From Hyphomicrobiales bacterium (GTDB taxonomy: Bacteria > Pseudomonadota > Alphaproteobacteria > Rhizobiales > Rhizobiaceae): 64,000 nucleotides of DNA. The notes under the pieces are model-generated. The model worked only from the letters and a program-made list of their open reading frames with translations. It was not told the origin of the DNA and ran no database searches. Location of the stretch: the NCBI GenBank assembly GCA_900471525.1, contig UCEZ01000027.1:187197-251196 (forward strand), read 5' to 3'. Below are positions 46,317-55,653 of this stretch, piece by piece (the first letter of the stretch is position 1; each line of letters starts with the position of its first letter). Position numbers and translations under genes: made by a program.

Positions 46317-46867
46317 GTGCATCCGACTACGCCGAGATAAACGAGCCGCCGGGCCTGACGCGACGAATGGGTCAACGACTGCTCGCTTCACGGCCGACCA
46401 TCCGCGAAATTCTGTTTGGTGCACCGTTGTGGGGCGTGATGATGGCGGTGTCGGCACTCGTAGCACTCTACCTGCGCAATGGCGCCGAAACGTCCCACCT
46501 TCGCAGCATTCTCGTGCTGTTCTTCTGCGGCGGCTTGCTCTCCTGGCCCTGCGCCTTGCTGCTTGGACGCTTCGGCGCGATCGGGAGGCGCCGGGAAACC
46601 CGTTTTGCGGCGTTCTTTCTATGCCTGACCGTCTGCACCATTGCTGCGACGGCCTTTCTATTTGCCATGGAATACCGGCTCTTCTATGCCCGCTGGCACG
46701 CGCCGTTCGGCAGCCGCACATGGGCCTACCAGCTCAGTTTCACCTCTGCCAGCGCGGTGTATCAGTTCGTCGTCATGGGCATTCGACTCTATCTGCCGCT
46801 CGGATTTGCGGCCCTCGGCCTGACCAGCCTGTGGCTCGCATGCCGGAAGCCCGATCAGCAACGTTGA
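46313..46867 (+). CDS. Small polytopic membrane protein
   Basis: A 184-residue protein with a 30-residue cytosolic N terminus and four predicted membrane helices (around WGVMMAVSALVALYL, SILVLFFCGGLLSWPCALLLG, FAAFFLCLTVCTIAATAFLFAM and YQFVVMGIRLYLPLGFAALGLTSLWLA). ATG at 46313 overlaps the preceding stop in an ATGA. I recognise no family or motif; it is perhaps a rhizobial-specific membrane protein. Close packing with its neighbours suggests it is made with rpe and the DUF2259 protein. Confidence 0.65.
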   Translation: MSASDYAEINEPPGLTRRMGQRLLASRPTIREILFGAPLWGVMMAVSALVALYLRNGAETSHLRSILVLFFCGGLLSWPCALLLGRFGAIGRRRETRFAAFFLCLTVCTIAATAFLFAMEYRLFYARWHAPFGSRTWAYQLSFTSASAVYQFVVMGIRLYLPLGFAALGLTSLWLACRKPDQQR

Positions 46868-46929
46868 GATTGCCGGCTATCTTTGCTAGAGGCTCAGCCA
46901 ACTTCATCCGTGACGAAAGCTGAAAGCCC

Positions 46930-48231
46930 ATGATCCCCCGTTACTCCCGGCCGGAAATGGTGGCCATCTGGTCGCCGGAAACCAAATTCCGCATCTGGTT
47001 CGAAATCGAGGCCTATGCCTGCGACGCATTGGCCGAGCTCGGCGTCATCCCCAAGGAAGCGGCCAAGACGATCTGGGAAAAGGGCGGCGCTGCTACTTTC
47101 GACGTCGCACGCATCGATGAAATCGAAGCCGTCACCAAGCATGATGTCATTGCCTTCCTGACGCATCTGGCCGAATTCGTCGGCCCCGACAGCCGTTTCG
47201 TCCATCAGGGCATGACATCGTCCGACGTGCTCGACACAACGCTGAACATCCAGCTGGTCCGCGCCGCCGACCTGCTGCTCGCCGATATGGACCGCGTGCT
47301 GAACGCGCTCAAGACCCGTGCCTTCGAACACAAGGACACGGTCCGCATCGGGCGCAGCCACGGCATCCATGCCGAGCCGACCACCATGGGCCTGACCTTT
47401 GCCCGTTTCTTTGCCGAAATGAGGCGTAACCGCGACCGTCTCGTTGCAGCCCGCGCAGAAATCGCCACCGGCGCAATTTCCGGTGCTGTCGGCACCTTTG
47501 CCAATATCGACCCGCGCGTTGAGGAATATGTCTGCGAACAGCTGGGCCTCGTCGCTGAACCGATCTCCACGCAGGTCATTCCGCGCGATCGCCATGCCAT
47601 GTTCTTCGCCACACTTGGCGTCATCGCCTCGTCGATCGAAAACGTCGCCATTGAAATCCGCCACATGCAGCGTACCGAGGTTCTGGAAGCGGAAGAGTTC
47701 TTCTCGCCGGGCCAGAAGGGCTCCTCGGCCATGCCGCACAAGCGCAATCCGGTTCTAACCGAAAACCTGACCGGTCTCGCCCGTCTGGTGCGCATGTCGG
47801 TCGTACCTGCGATGGAGAACGTTGCCCTCTGGCACGAGCGCGACATCAGTCATTCGAGCGTCGAGCGCGCCATCGGCCCGGATACGACGATCACCCTCGA
47901 CTTCGCGTTGAACCGTCTCGCCGGCGTTGTCGAGAAGCTGGTGATCTACCCAGAGAACATGCTGAAAAACATGAACAAGTTCCGCGGTCTGGTGATGAGC
48001 CAGCGCGTGCTTCTGGCATTGACCCAGGCTGGCGTATCGCGTGAGGATAGCTACCGCCTCGTGCAGCGCAATGCCATGAAGGTCTGGGAAAAGGGTGCCG
48101 ATTTCCTCGAGGAACTGCTGGCTGACCCTGAAGTGCGCACGGCTCTCTCGGAGGCGGAAATCCGCGAGAAATTCGATCTCGGCTATCACACCAAGCATGT
48201 CGACACGATCTTCAACCGCGTTTTCGGCTGA
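46930..48231 (+). CDS. purB: Adenylosuccinate lyase
   Basis: A 433-residue fumarase-superfamily lyase that acts twice in purine synthesis, on SAICAR and on adenylosuccinate. GSSAMPHKRNPVLTENL is the superfamily signature with the catalytic Ser loop; TSSDVLDTTLNIQLV and RSHGIHAEPTTMGLTFARFF are further active-site blocks. It is of the short bacterial (B. subtilis-like) type. It lies 62 bases after the membrane protein gene and is closed by a terminator. Confidence 0.97.
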   Translation: MIPRYSRPEMVAIWSPETKFRIWFEIEAYACDALAELGVIPKEAAKTIWEKGGAATFDVARIDEIEAVTKHDVIAFLTHLAEFVGPDSRFVHQGMTSSDVLDTTLNIQLVRAADLLLADMDRVLNALKTRAFEHKDTVRIGRSHGIHAEPTTMGLTFARFFAEMRRNRDRLVAARAEIATGAISGAVGTFANIDPRVEEYVCEQLGLVAEPISTQVIPRDRHAMFFATLGVIASSIENVAIEIRHMQRTEVLEAEEFFSPGQKGSSAMPHKRNPVLTENLTGLARLVRMSVVPAMENVALWHERDISHSSVERAIGPDTTITLDFALNRLAGVVEKLVIYPENMLKNMNKFRGLVMSQRVLLALTQAGVSREDSYRLVQRNAMKVWEKGADFLEELLADPEVRTALSEAEIREKFDLGYHTKHVDTIFNRVFG

Positions 48232-48240
48232 TCGATCCAT

Positions 48241-48270
48241 GCGGGAGGCCTGATGGGCTTCCCGCTTTTT
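48241..48270 (+). terminator. Intrinsic terminator after purB
   Basis: GCGGGAGGCC at 48241-48250 pairs (one G-T wobble) with 48256-48265 around TGATG, followed by five T. Confidence 0.88.
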
Positions 48271-48397
48271 CCTCCGGCAGTCGGATGAAACCGTCCGATT
48301 TCGACCCAGTTCGTTCGATTGCGAACGAATTTCTCAAGCCTTTCGTCAGTTTTCCGTGAGAAATTGCGGAAAATGAAGAGGCAGGAGTTGGGTGGAT

Positions 48398-48703
48398 ATG
48401 CCGTACCAGCAGACGATCGAACGCAAGGCCATACGCACGACGACCAAATTCACCGGCGAGGTCACCTGCAAGGGTGGATCGAGCCGTGGCATCGTCAAGG
48501 ACCTGTCAGAAGCCGGTATCTGTTTTCAGCTCTATTTCGATATCAATGCGAAGACCGGCCAGGAAGTCTCGATCCAGAGTAACGAATTTGGCCACCTCAC
48601 CGGCGTCGTGCAATGGTACCGCGGCGACAAGATTGGCATACGCCTGGATGCGTCCTCCAATACGTCTGCGCAAATTTCCTCTTATTACAAATACTTCCGG
48701 TAA
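48398..48703 (+). CDS. PilZ-domain protein
   Basis: A 101-residue stand-alone PilZ domain. The cyclic di-GMP-binding signature is present as R-x3-R in IERKAIRTTTKF and D-x-S-x2-G in VKDLSEAGICFQL. ATG at 48398 is preceded by AGGAG ten bases away; a GTG at 48392 is only four bases from that site, so the start is not certain. Single-domain PilZ proteins usually act as adaptors that switch motility or polysaccharide synthesis. Two GGDEF proteins in the window could supply the ligand. Confidence 0.85.
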   Translation: MPYQQTIERKAIRTTTKFTGEVTCKGGSSRGIVKDLSEAGICFQLYFDINAKTGQEVSIQSNEFGHLTGVVQWYRGDKIGIRLDASSNTSAQISSYYKYFR

Positions 48704-48735
48704 GTCTCTGAGGGACCTGCGCAGGCCTGCCATGC

Positions 48736-48762
48736 AAGTGCCGCCTATAAGGCGGCACTTTT
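48736..48762. terminator. Intrinsic terminator between convergent genes
   Basis: AAGTGCCGCC at 48736-48745 pairs perfectly with 48751-48760 around TATAA, with a T run on the plus strand and AAAA before the stem giving TTTT on the minus strand. It serves the PilZ gene and possibly the convergent DUF2189 gene. Confidence 0.9.
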
Positions 48763-48793
48763 GGCTTTCCCGATTTGTGCGGGGATTAGGGTA

Positions 48794-49600
48794 TTACTTG
48801 GCTTCCGGCGCAACAACCAGTTTGCGGTAGAGATGCCAGGTCGCATGCCCGAGGATCGGCATGATGACGGCAAGACCGACGAAAACCGGGATCGAGCCGA
48901 TGACCAGACCGGCAGTGACGATCAATCCCCACACAGCAACCGGAACCGGATTGGCGAGCGTCGCACGCACCGAGGTCTCGACGGCGGCCACCGCGCCGAC
49001 ATCCCTGTCGAGCAGCAGCGGAAACGACACGACCACCGTCGCCAGCACGATGACCGCGAAGACGAAGCCGACGGCATTGCCGATCAAGATCAGGTTCCAT
49101 CCCTGCTCGGTTCCGATGACCTGGTTGAAGAAGGCCGAAATCGATGCCGGGGGCACGTCGCCGAACAGCTGCGCATAGAGCGACTGGGCGACAAGTAGCC
49201 AGACGACAAACAGGATCAGCAGCATGAAGGCCAGCCCGATAATCGACGGCAGCGCCGGGGAACGGCGGACGTCGAAGGCATGGCGCCATGAAGTATCCAT
49301 TCCTATCTCTCTGCGCCTGCTGATCTCATAAAGGCCGATGGCTGCGACAGGGCCGAGCAAGGCAAAGCCCGAAGCCAGCGGATAGAGCAATGGCAGCATG
49401 TTGGCACCAGAGCTCCAGGTGGCAAGGACGACGCCGGCGATAGGGTAGATCAGGCAAAGAAAGACGTAATGAGACGGCTTTGCATTAAAGTCCTGCCAGC
49501 CGAGACGCAGCGCGTCGAAGACGTCGGCTACGCCGATCCTGCGAATTTCCGGATGTTCGATATCGGTGCGGGATCCTGCCATTACATGGAATGTTGTCAT
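48794..49600 (-). CDS. DUF2189 integral membrane protein
   Basis: A 268-residue membrane protein. ATG at 49600 follows AAGGAGGAG by eight bases; upstream extension is not needed. Residues RRIGVADVFDALRLGWQDFNAKPSHYVFLCLIYPIAGVVL open the DUF2189 domain, which continues through about six membrane helices (among them ASGFALLGPVAAIGLYEISRRRE and IIGLAFMLLILFVVWLLVAQSL). The function is not known; some family members are annotated as cytochrome c oxidase-related, without proof. It is divergent from the RBBP9-like gene. Confidence 0.85.
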   Translation of the reverse strand: MTTFHVMAGSRTDIEHPEIRRIGVADVFDALRLGWQDFNAKPSHYVFLCLIYPIAGVVLATWSSGANMLPLLYPLASGFALLGPVAAIGLYEISRRREIGMDTSWRHAFDVRRSPALPSIIGLAFMLLILFVVWLLVAQSLYAQLFGDVPPASISAFFNQVIGTEQGWNLILIGNAVGFVFAVIVLATVVVSFPLLLDRDVGAVAAVETSVRATLANPVPVAVWGLIVTAGLVIGSIPVFVGLAVIMPILGHATWHLYRKLVVAPEAK

Positions 49601-49827
49601 GACCAATTCTCCTCCTTGAACACGCGTCGTCACGTCTTTCGAGAACAATCAGTATTTCCGGTTTCGAGGGACTTCGGTTTCCTTGACCGCAGTCCTATGC
49701 TCTCGCAATCGGCGGTATTCGCCGCCATGGCGCGTCGTGACCAATCGCCCCATGCAGGCAGCATATACCAGATCTGTTCGTCTTTCACCTTGACTTCCGC
49801 CTTCCGCGACCACAAATCGCCGTTATT

Positions 49828-50382
49828 ATGAAAGCATCCGAAGCAGATATCCTGATCGTACCCGGCTATACGAACTCCGGGCCGGACCATTGGCAAAGCC
49901 GATGGCAGAACAAACTTGCCTCGGCACGGCGTGTCGAGCAGGCTGAATGGGCAAAACCCGTGCGCGAAGACTGGGTCAAGCGCATGATCGAGGACATCAA
50001 TTCCGCGACCAAACCTGTTGTCATCGTTGCGCATTCGCTTGGCGTTGCGACAGCCATTCACGCCTTGCCTCACGTCGAAAAGAAGATCGCCGGCGCCTTT
50101 CTCGTGGCACCGCCCGAAGTGACCAATCCGAAAATCCGTCCGAAACACCTGATGACGTTCGGTCCCTACCCGCGCGATCCGTTGCCGTTCCCGAGCCTGG
50201 TCGTGGCAAGCCGCAACGATCCGTTCGGAACCTACGAGCACGCTGGCGACATGGCCAACGCCTGGGGTTCGCTGCTCGTCGACGCTGGTGAGTCGGGACA
50301 CATCAATTCGGAATCCGGACATGGCCCCTGGCCGGAAGGCACGATGGTCTTTGCCCAGTTTCTCAACCGACTTCAGCCCTGA
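49828..50382 (+). CDS. RBBP9/YdeN-like serine hydrolase
   Basis: A 184-residue alpha/beta hydrolase of the RBBP9/YdeN family. DILIVPGYTNSGPDHWQSRW gives the oxyanion region, AHSLGVAT the nucleophile Ser, ASRNDPFGTYEHA the Asp, and GHINSESGHGPWPEG the His, so the triad is intact. Substrate unknown; relatives hydrolyse small esters or act as scaffolds. It starts with ATG at 49828, and the start codon has no strong Shine-Dalgarno sequence. Confidence 0.85.
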   Translation: MKASEADILIVPGYTNSGPDHWQSRWQNKLASARRVEQAEWAKPVREDWVKRMIEDINSATKPVVIVAHSLGVATAIHALPHVEKKIAGAFLVAPPEVTNPKIRPKHLMTFGPYPRDPLPFPSLVVASRNDPFGTYEHAGDMANAWGSLLVDAGESGHINSESGHGPWPEGTMVFAQFLNRLQP

Positions 50383-50483
50383 CTTTGCAACTGTAAGTGT
50401 CCGCTCTTTAGCATCGCGGCATTAAGAGGGCTTTCATTGTCCTCGGTCATGATGCCCGAAAACCATTCGAGAATGACGGACAC

Positions 50484-53096
50484 GTGACAACCGCCAGCAA
50501 AAACACAAATCCGGGGTCAAAGCCGGCGGCGACCGGCGACTTGCCACACGCTGCGGCCATTCTCGATTCCGCGCCGGTAGGCTATTGCCTGCTCGAACAG
50601 GACGGCTGCATCGGCTACGTGAACGCCGCGTTTGCAGATTCTTTCGCGCTTTCCCCGGAGGCAATGTGCGGCGAACATATCCTTCGTTTCGTACACGGCG
50701 ATGATGCCGCCATGCTCCGCAAGGCAATAGCGGACATCCAGGGGAATGGAAGCGGCCCGAGCCAATACGAGATTCGCCTGACACAGCCTGACGGCCAAAC
50801 GCGGTGGATCAATGCTTCGTTGTCACGGGTGGCGAGCGAGCCTTCGCACTGGATCATTCTGCAGATCCAGTCGATAGACGGGCTGAAGCAGACACTGGCG
50901 ACGCTGCAAAAGAGCGAGACCCGTTGGAAATACGCGCTCGAAAGCGCCCATCAGGGTGTCTGGGATCACGATTTCAGTGCGAACGATCTGTTTTACTCCG
51001 CTCATTGGAAAGCTATCCGCGGCATTGCGGCGGATGCCGCGATCGACGGCTCGCTGCACGTCTGGATCGAGAATGTGCATCCGGCCGACCGAGAGCATGT
51101 GCTTGAATCTATTCGCCGTCAGGATGAAGGCGAAAGCGCGTTCAACACATTCCAGTATCGCGAACGCCATGCAGATGGTCACTGGGTCTGGATCGAAAGC
51201 CGGGGCGCCTCTGTTGAATGGGGGCAGGATGGAAAGCCGAGCCGTATCATCGGCACCGACACCGACATCACCGAGCGGAAGAAGGCAGAGGCACAGCTCG
51301 AGGAAATCTCGCGGCGCTTGCGCCTTGCCCTCGATGTGTCGAAGGTCGGCGTCTTCGAAGCCAATCTCGATACCGGCGCGGTCGTGCGCGACGAACAACT
51401 GCTTCGGATTTATGGTCTGGAGGCAATCGAGTCCAACCAGCACGGCGCAGTTTTCGAGCAGCGTCTCCACCCGGAAGACCGTGCAGGCGCGCTTTCACGA
51501 GTTGAAGAAGGCGTAGTTTCGACTGCTCCCTTCACCAATGCCTTCCGGATCGTTCGTCCCGACGGCGAAATCCGGCACATTCGATCCAGTTCCGTAACTT
51601 TCACCGATGCCGAAGGAGAGCGTAAACTCATCGGCGCCAACTGGGATATCACCGAGGATGTCGCCCTGCACGCCGAGCTTGAACGGGCGAAACAGCTGGC
51701 GGAGGCCCGCAATCTGGAGCTGGAAGCAGCCCGGACGCGCATCGAATACAATGCCTTGCACGACCATCTGACCGGCCTGCCGAACCGGCGCTTCCTCGAC
51801 CAGCGGCTCGACGACTGGATCGGAGAAAAGGTGGCCTATTGCGCCATCCTGCATATCGACCTCGACCGGTTCAAGCAGATCAACGACACGCTTGGCCATC
51901 AGGCTGGTGATGCTATGTTGGTGCACACCGCGCAGGTCCTGACCTCGATGATCGGGGAGAATGACTTCGTTGCCCGCATCGGCGGTGACGAGTTCCTGGT
52001 GCTGTGTGACGCCCGCCACTCGCAGGATGCGGTCGTCCTGCTGACCGACCAGATCATCGACGCCTTGCGCCAGCCGGTGCCTTACGAGGGACATCTGTGC
52101 CGGTTTGGTGCCAGCGTCGGCATCGCCTGGACGTTGGACGGCACGGCGGACGCGAAACAGTCTCTGATGAACGCCGATCTTGCACTCTATCGTGCCAAGG
52201 GTCTTGGTCGAAACCGGTACGAGTTCTTCACCAAGCAGTTGCAAACCCAAATCCATCACGCCAAGCGCACCGCCGACGAAATCATCAGAGGTCTCGAGGA
52301 CGGCGAATTCGTCCCATTCTATCAACCGCAGTTCGATGCACGTACGCTTGATATCGTCGGCGTGGAGACGCTCGCCCGCTGGGTGCATCCCGAGCACGGA
52401 CTGTTGGCGCCTGATTACTTCCTGAAGATCGCGGAAGATATGAACGCGCTAACAGCGATCGACCGACGCATTGCCGAACAGGCTTTAAGAGATTTCAGAC
52501 ATTGGGAGACGCGCGGCTTTTCCATCCCGCGTATTTCCGTCAACGTCTCGTCACCACGTCTGCGGGAGCCCGGCTTGATCGAGAACCTCAAGCAACTGGG
52601 CATACCGCGCGGAAAACTGTCGTTCGAACTACTGGAGTCGATTTTTCTCGACGATCTCGATGAAAACGCTTCGCAAACTCTGAACGATCTGAAAGCGCTC
52701 GGCATCGACATTGAAATCGATGATTTCGGAACCGGTCATGCCTCGATCATCGGCCTGATGAAGCTCAATCCGGCTCGTTTGAAAATCGATCGCGCCCTCG
52801 TCAAGCCGATTACCGAATCGGACGAGCAGCGTAAGCTGGTGGGCTCGATCATCGACATCGGCCATTCGCTGAACATTGACGTGGTTGCGGAAGGTGTCGA
52901 GACCATTCAACACGCTCATATCCTGCGTGACCTGGGTTGCGATACGCTGCAGGGCTATGCCTTTGCGCGTCCGATGTCGTCAGCGGATCTCGGGCATTTC
53001 GTGACAGCAGGGCAATGGCGTGAGAAATGGAGGAGCCGCGGTGGAGGCTCTGCATTCCGATCAACAAAACCGATCAAGATCGTCCCGCTTCGCTAG
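50484..53096 (+). CDS. PAS-GGDEF-EAL cyclic di-GMP protein
   Basis: An 870-residue cytosolic protein from a GTG start. It contains three PAS regions (about residues 20-145, 150-285 with ITERKKAEAQLEEI, and 290-405 ending WDITEDV), a coiled-coil linker, GGDEF at residues 500-504 (ARIGGDEFLVLCD) and an EAL domain from about 610. The diguanylate cyclase motif is intact. The EAL motif reads E628-T-L, with the metal-binding Glu kept, and DDFGTGHASIIGLMKLNPARLKID (loop 6), QKL-type ERK-like and EGVE motifs are present, so phosphodiesterase activity is also likely. It may switch between making and breaking cyclic di-GMP in response to a PAS-sensed signal. Confidence 0.9.
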   Translation: MTTASKNTNPGSKPAATGDLPHAAAILDSAPVGYCLLEQDGCIGYVNAAFADSFALSPEAMCGEHILRFVHGDDAAMLRKAIADIQGNGSGPSQYEIRLTQPDGQTRWINASLSRVASEPSHWIILQIQSIDGLKQTLATLQKSETRWKYALESAHQGVWDHDFSANDLFYSAHWKAIRGIAADAAIDGSLHVWIENVHPADREHVLESIRRQDEGESAFNTFQYRERHADGHWVWIESRGASVEWGQDGKPSRIIGTDTDITERKKAEAQLEEISRRLRLALDVSKVGVFEANLDTGAVVRDEQLLRIYGLEAIESNQHGAVFEQRLHPEDRAGALSRVEEGVVSTAPFTNAFRIVRPDGEIRHIRSSSVTFTDAEGERKLIGANWDITEDVALHAELERAKQLAEARNLELEAARTRIEYNALHDHLTGLPNRRFLDQRLDDWIGEKVAYCAILHIDLDRFKQINDTLGHQAGDAMLVHTAQVLTSMIGENDFVARIGGDEFLVLCDARHSQDAVVLLTDQIIDALRQPVPYEGHLCRFGASVGIAWTLDGTADAKQSLMNADLALYRAKGLGRNRYEFFTKQLQTQIHHAKRTADEIIRGLEDGEFVPFYQPQFDARTLDIVGVETLARWVHPEHGLLAPDYFLKIAEDMNALTAIDRRIAEQALRDFRHWETRGFSIPRISVNVSSPRLREPGLIENLKQLGIPRGKLSFELLESIFLDDLDENASQTLNDLKALGIDIEIDDFGTGHASIIGLMKLNPARLKIDRALVKPITESDEQRKLVGSIIDIGHSLNIDVVAEGVETIQHAHILRDLGCDTLQGYAFARPMSSADLGHFVTAGQWREKWRSRGGGSAFRSTKPIKIVPLR

Positions 53097-53424
53097 AGGA
53101 ACGGAGGGCCGCTCGAAGTTCGTCCGGAGCCACTTTCTCGCAAAACAATCTGATAATTTGAAATCCTATTCAAGATTCGGTTTATCTCGTTAAATAACAC
53201 CCGAATGGAAATTCTCAACTATTGATAGTAGCAAGGGCTTTTTTTGGCCGTTTAAGCGCCCAATAACGGCCTTACTTATGAAATTTTCTACGCGCGTCGA
53301 AGTAAAGCTTCTTAAACGCAAATGTTGAGCCTCCGCATCAGCCTCCTTGTCCATCCATCGGCTGCCAGCACTGATCGAATATTCCATTCGTTCTGTCGTC
53401 TCAACAAAACCGGATTCCGATCTG
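53097..53424. other. AT-rich intergenic region
   Basis: About 330 bases without a supported gene. It is AT-rich compared with its surroundings and contains a seven-base inverted repeat (GGCCGTT at 53246-53252 with 53265-53271) preceded by seven T and not followed by a T run, so it is not a standard terminator. The promoter of the following methyltransferase probably lies here. I see no RNA gene. Confidence 0.45.
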
Positions 53425-54210
53425 ATGAACTCAGCCATTCGAAAATTCATATTCCACGATCTACAGACGATCGAGGGCTATATCGATCCGCCGGACGCTC
53501 TTGTTTTCCTATCGCTCCTGCAAACCCAGAAAAGCAGAAAACTCGACGGCGCCATCGCCGAAATCGGCGTGTTCTATGGCCGCTCCTATTTTCTGTTGAG
53601 AAAAATTGCCGGCAACGACGAGAAGATATTGGCAATCGATCTTTTCGACATAGGTCAAACGACCGAAGGCATGCCTTCTCAATACAGCCGGTTTTTGGAA
53701 AACGGGCGCCGGCTAGGCGTGCCCGTAGACGAAGAGCTGATTATCCGGGGGGACAGCACAAAGCTGGAGCCCTCTCAACTGACCGGGAAGATCGGTAAAA
53801 TTCGATTCTTCAGCATAGACGGCGGGCATATGCTTCAACATATCGATGCTGACAGCAATCTCGCAATGGAAACCCTTGCGGATCATGGCGTCATTGCTTT
53901 TGACGATACGTTCAATCCGGCCTGGCCGGAGGTCACCGTTGGCGTAGCCGATTTCCTGCGTAAGTCCGGCGGCGCTTTTTCCGCCTTCTGCATGACCAAA
54001 TACAAAACCTACGTCTGCCGCCGCGAATTCCACGAATTTTACACTGACCTGATCGCCAATTCAGCCGATCTCGCGGCTTTCGATCATGTGGAAACGGAGT
54101 TTCTCGGTTCAAAGGTTGCCCGTCTTCACAACCCGATCAGCCGCCGGATGGTCTACGAACTGATGGTCCGTTCAGGCATGAGCGCACTTTCCGAGCGCGT
54201 TTATCGATAG
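53425..54210 (+). CDS. Class I SAM-dependent methyltransferase
   Basis: A 261-residue protein. The start is uncertain: ATG at 53425 is conservative, while TTG at 53347 would add 26 residues. Motif I is GAIAEIGVFYGRSYFLLRKIA, motif II follows as ILAIDLFDIG, and FFSIDGGHMLQHIDADSNLAMETLADHGVIAFDDTF shows the acidic residues used by metal-dependent family 24/TylF-type O-methyltransferases. The acceptor is not known. A stretch of AT-rich DNA precedes the gene. It stands alone between signalling and energy genes and may be a recent arrival or a surface-glycan modifier; that is a guess. Confidence 0.75.
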   Translation: MNSAIRKFIFHDLQTIEGYIDPPDALVFLSLLQTQKSRKLDGAIAEIGVFYGRSYFLLRKIAGNDEKILAIDLFDIGQTTEGMPSQYSRFLENGRRLGVPVDEELIIRGDSTKLEPSQLTGKIGKIRFFSIDGGHMLQHIDADSNLAMETLADHGVIAFDDTFNPAWPEVTVGVADFLRKSGGAFSAFCMTKYKTYVCRREFHEFYTDLIANSADLAAFDHVETEFLGSKVARLHNPISRRMVYELMVRSGMSALSERVYR

Positions 54211-54269
54211 ACGGAACGCGGACTGCCCCCTGACCAATCGATATTGCGAAGGCATCGGAATGCGGAAAC

Positions 54270-54295
54270 GAAAAAGCCGCCCGCGAACGGGCGGC
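54270..54295 (-). terminator. Intrinsic terminator after the ATPase inhibitor gene
   Basis: GCCGCCCG at 54276-54283 pairs with CGGGCGGC at 54288-54295 around a CGAA loop, and AAAAA on its left gives TTTTT on the minus strand. It follows the zeta gene by 27 bases. Confidence 0.88.
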
Positions 54296-54321
54296 CCTGC
54301 AGAAGATTGTAGTAGCCGAGA

Positions 54322-54636
54322 TCAGCCGTTCTGGATCTGCGTGACGGCTTCGGAGAGAAGCTCGAGCATCTTGAGGCGAATCTCCTCATCGGTCTGAACG
54401 ATGCCGGCGGCATCGAAATCGGCGCGGATCTTGCGCACGACGTCTTCATGGCCGCTCTCTTCGAAATCGGCAGCGACGACTTCCGCAGCATAGGCGGCCG
54501 CATCGCTCTTGCCGAGAAGTCCGGCGGCCCAGAAGCCGAGCAGCTTGTTGCGGCGCGCCTCGGCCTTGAATCGCAATTCCTCATCCAGCGCAAATTTGGC
54601 CTCGAACGCCTTTTCGCGATCCTGCATGTTGGTCAT
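54322..54636 (-). CDS. F1-ATPase inhibitor subunit zeta (DUF1476)
   Basis: A 104-residue helical protein typical of alphaproteobacterial ATP synthase. It begins MTNMQDREKAFEAKFALDEELRFKAEARRNKLLGFWAAG, the part that inserts into F1 to block hydrolysis, and continues with AAGIVQTDEEIRLKMLELLSEAVTQI. GGGAG stands before the ATG at 54636. It stops the enzyme running in reverse. The gene lies away from the atp operon. Confidence 0.93.
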   Translation of the reverse strand: MTNMQDREKAFEAKFALDEELRFKAEARRNKLLGFWAAGLLGKSDAAAYAAEVVAADFEESGHEDVVRKIRADFDAAGIVQTDEEIRLKMLELLSEAVTQIQNG

Positions 54637-54871
54637 TCTTCGATCTCCCTAAAAAACCGGAGCTGCGAGCAGCTTTTTGCCCATAAACCAAAAGCCCGCC
54701 GAAAGTGCAATGCGAAGTTTTCAGCCGCAGCGACTTTCGTGTTACCATCATGCTAATTCAGGGGATCGGATCAGACGCCGATTGTGAAATGGTTTCATTT
54801 CGGTTATGGACCGCCTTAGGAAATACCAAGTGCGCTGCCCAAGGGCGCCTGCAACAACAGAGATATCATTT

Positions 54872-55636
54872 ATGAACCGTCGCCGCCGTATCTACGAGGG
54901 CAAGGCAAAGATCCTTTATGAGGGTCCCGAGCCTGGCACTCTGATCCAGTTCTTCAAAGATGACGCCACAGCTTTCAATGCAAAAAAGCATGAGGTCATC
55001 GACGGCAAGGGCGTGCTCAACAACCGTATTTCAGAATACATCTTCACGCATCTGAACAGGATCGGTATCCCGACCCATTTTATACGCCGCCTCAACATGC
55101 GCGAGCAGCTGATCAAGGAAGTGGAAATCATTCCGCTCGAGATCGTCGTTCGCAACGTGGCGGCCGGTTCGCTGGCAAAGCGCCTCGGTATCGAGGAAGG
55201 CGTGGTTCTGCCGCGCTCGATCATCGAGTTCTACTACAAGGCTGATGCGTTGGACGACCCGATGGTCTCCGAAGAACACATCACCGCGTTCGGATGGGCA
55301 AGCCCGCAGGAACTCGATGACATCATGGCGCTCGCCATCCGCATCAACGACTTCCTCACCGGCCTCTTCCTCGGCGTCGGCATCCAGCTTGTCGATTTCA
55401 AGATCGAATGCGGCCGCCTGTTCGAGGGCGACATGATGCGCATCATCCTGGCTGACGAAATTTCGCCGGACAGCTGCCGTCTGTGGGACGTCGAGACCAA
55501 GGAAAAGATGGACAAGGACCGGTTCCGCCGCGACATGGGCGGCCTCGTCGAGGCTTACCAGGAAGTGGCTCGCCGCCTTGGCATCATGAACGAGAACGAA
55601 CCGCCGCGCGGCTCCGGCCCGGTACTGGTTAAATAA
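54872..55636 (+). CDS. purC: Phosphoribosylaminoimidazole-succinocarboxamide synthase
   Basis: A 254-residue SAICAR synthetase, which joins CAIR and aspartate using ATP. ATG at 54872 gives the standard N terminus ([37 protein letters not shown]). [45 protein letters not shown] and [14 protein letters not shown] are conserved. It leads a purC-purS-kptA-purQ run, with only 17 bases to purS. Confidence 0.97.
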   Translation: MNRRRRIYEGKAKILYEGPEPGTLIQFFKDDATAFNAKKHEVIDGKGVLNNRISEYIFTHLNRIGIPTHFIRRLNMREQLIKEVEIIPLEIVVRNVAAGSLAKRLGIEEGVVLPRSIIEFYYKADALDDPMVSEEHITAFGWASPQELDDIMALAIRINDFLTGLFLGVGIQLVDFKIECGRLFEGDMMRIILADEISPDSCRLWDVETKEKMDKDRFRRDMGGLVEAYQEVARRLGIMNENEPPRGSGPVLVK

Positions 55637-55653
55637 AGCAGGAAGAGACGACA

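Noticed and set aside
53246-53271. Terminator after the GGDEF-EAL gene
   Set aside because: The T run precedes the stem on the plus strand, and on the minus strand the stem is followed by A, so it fits neither direction.
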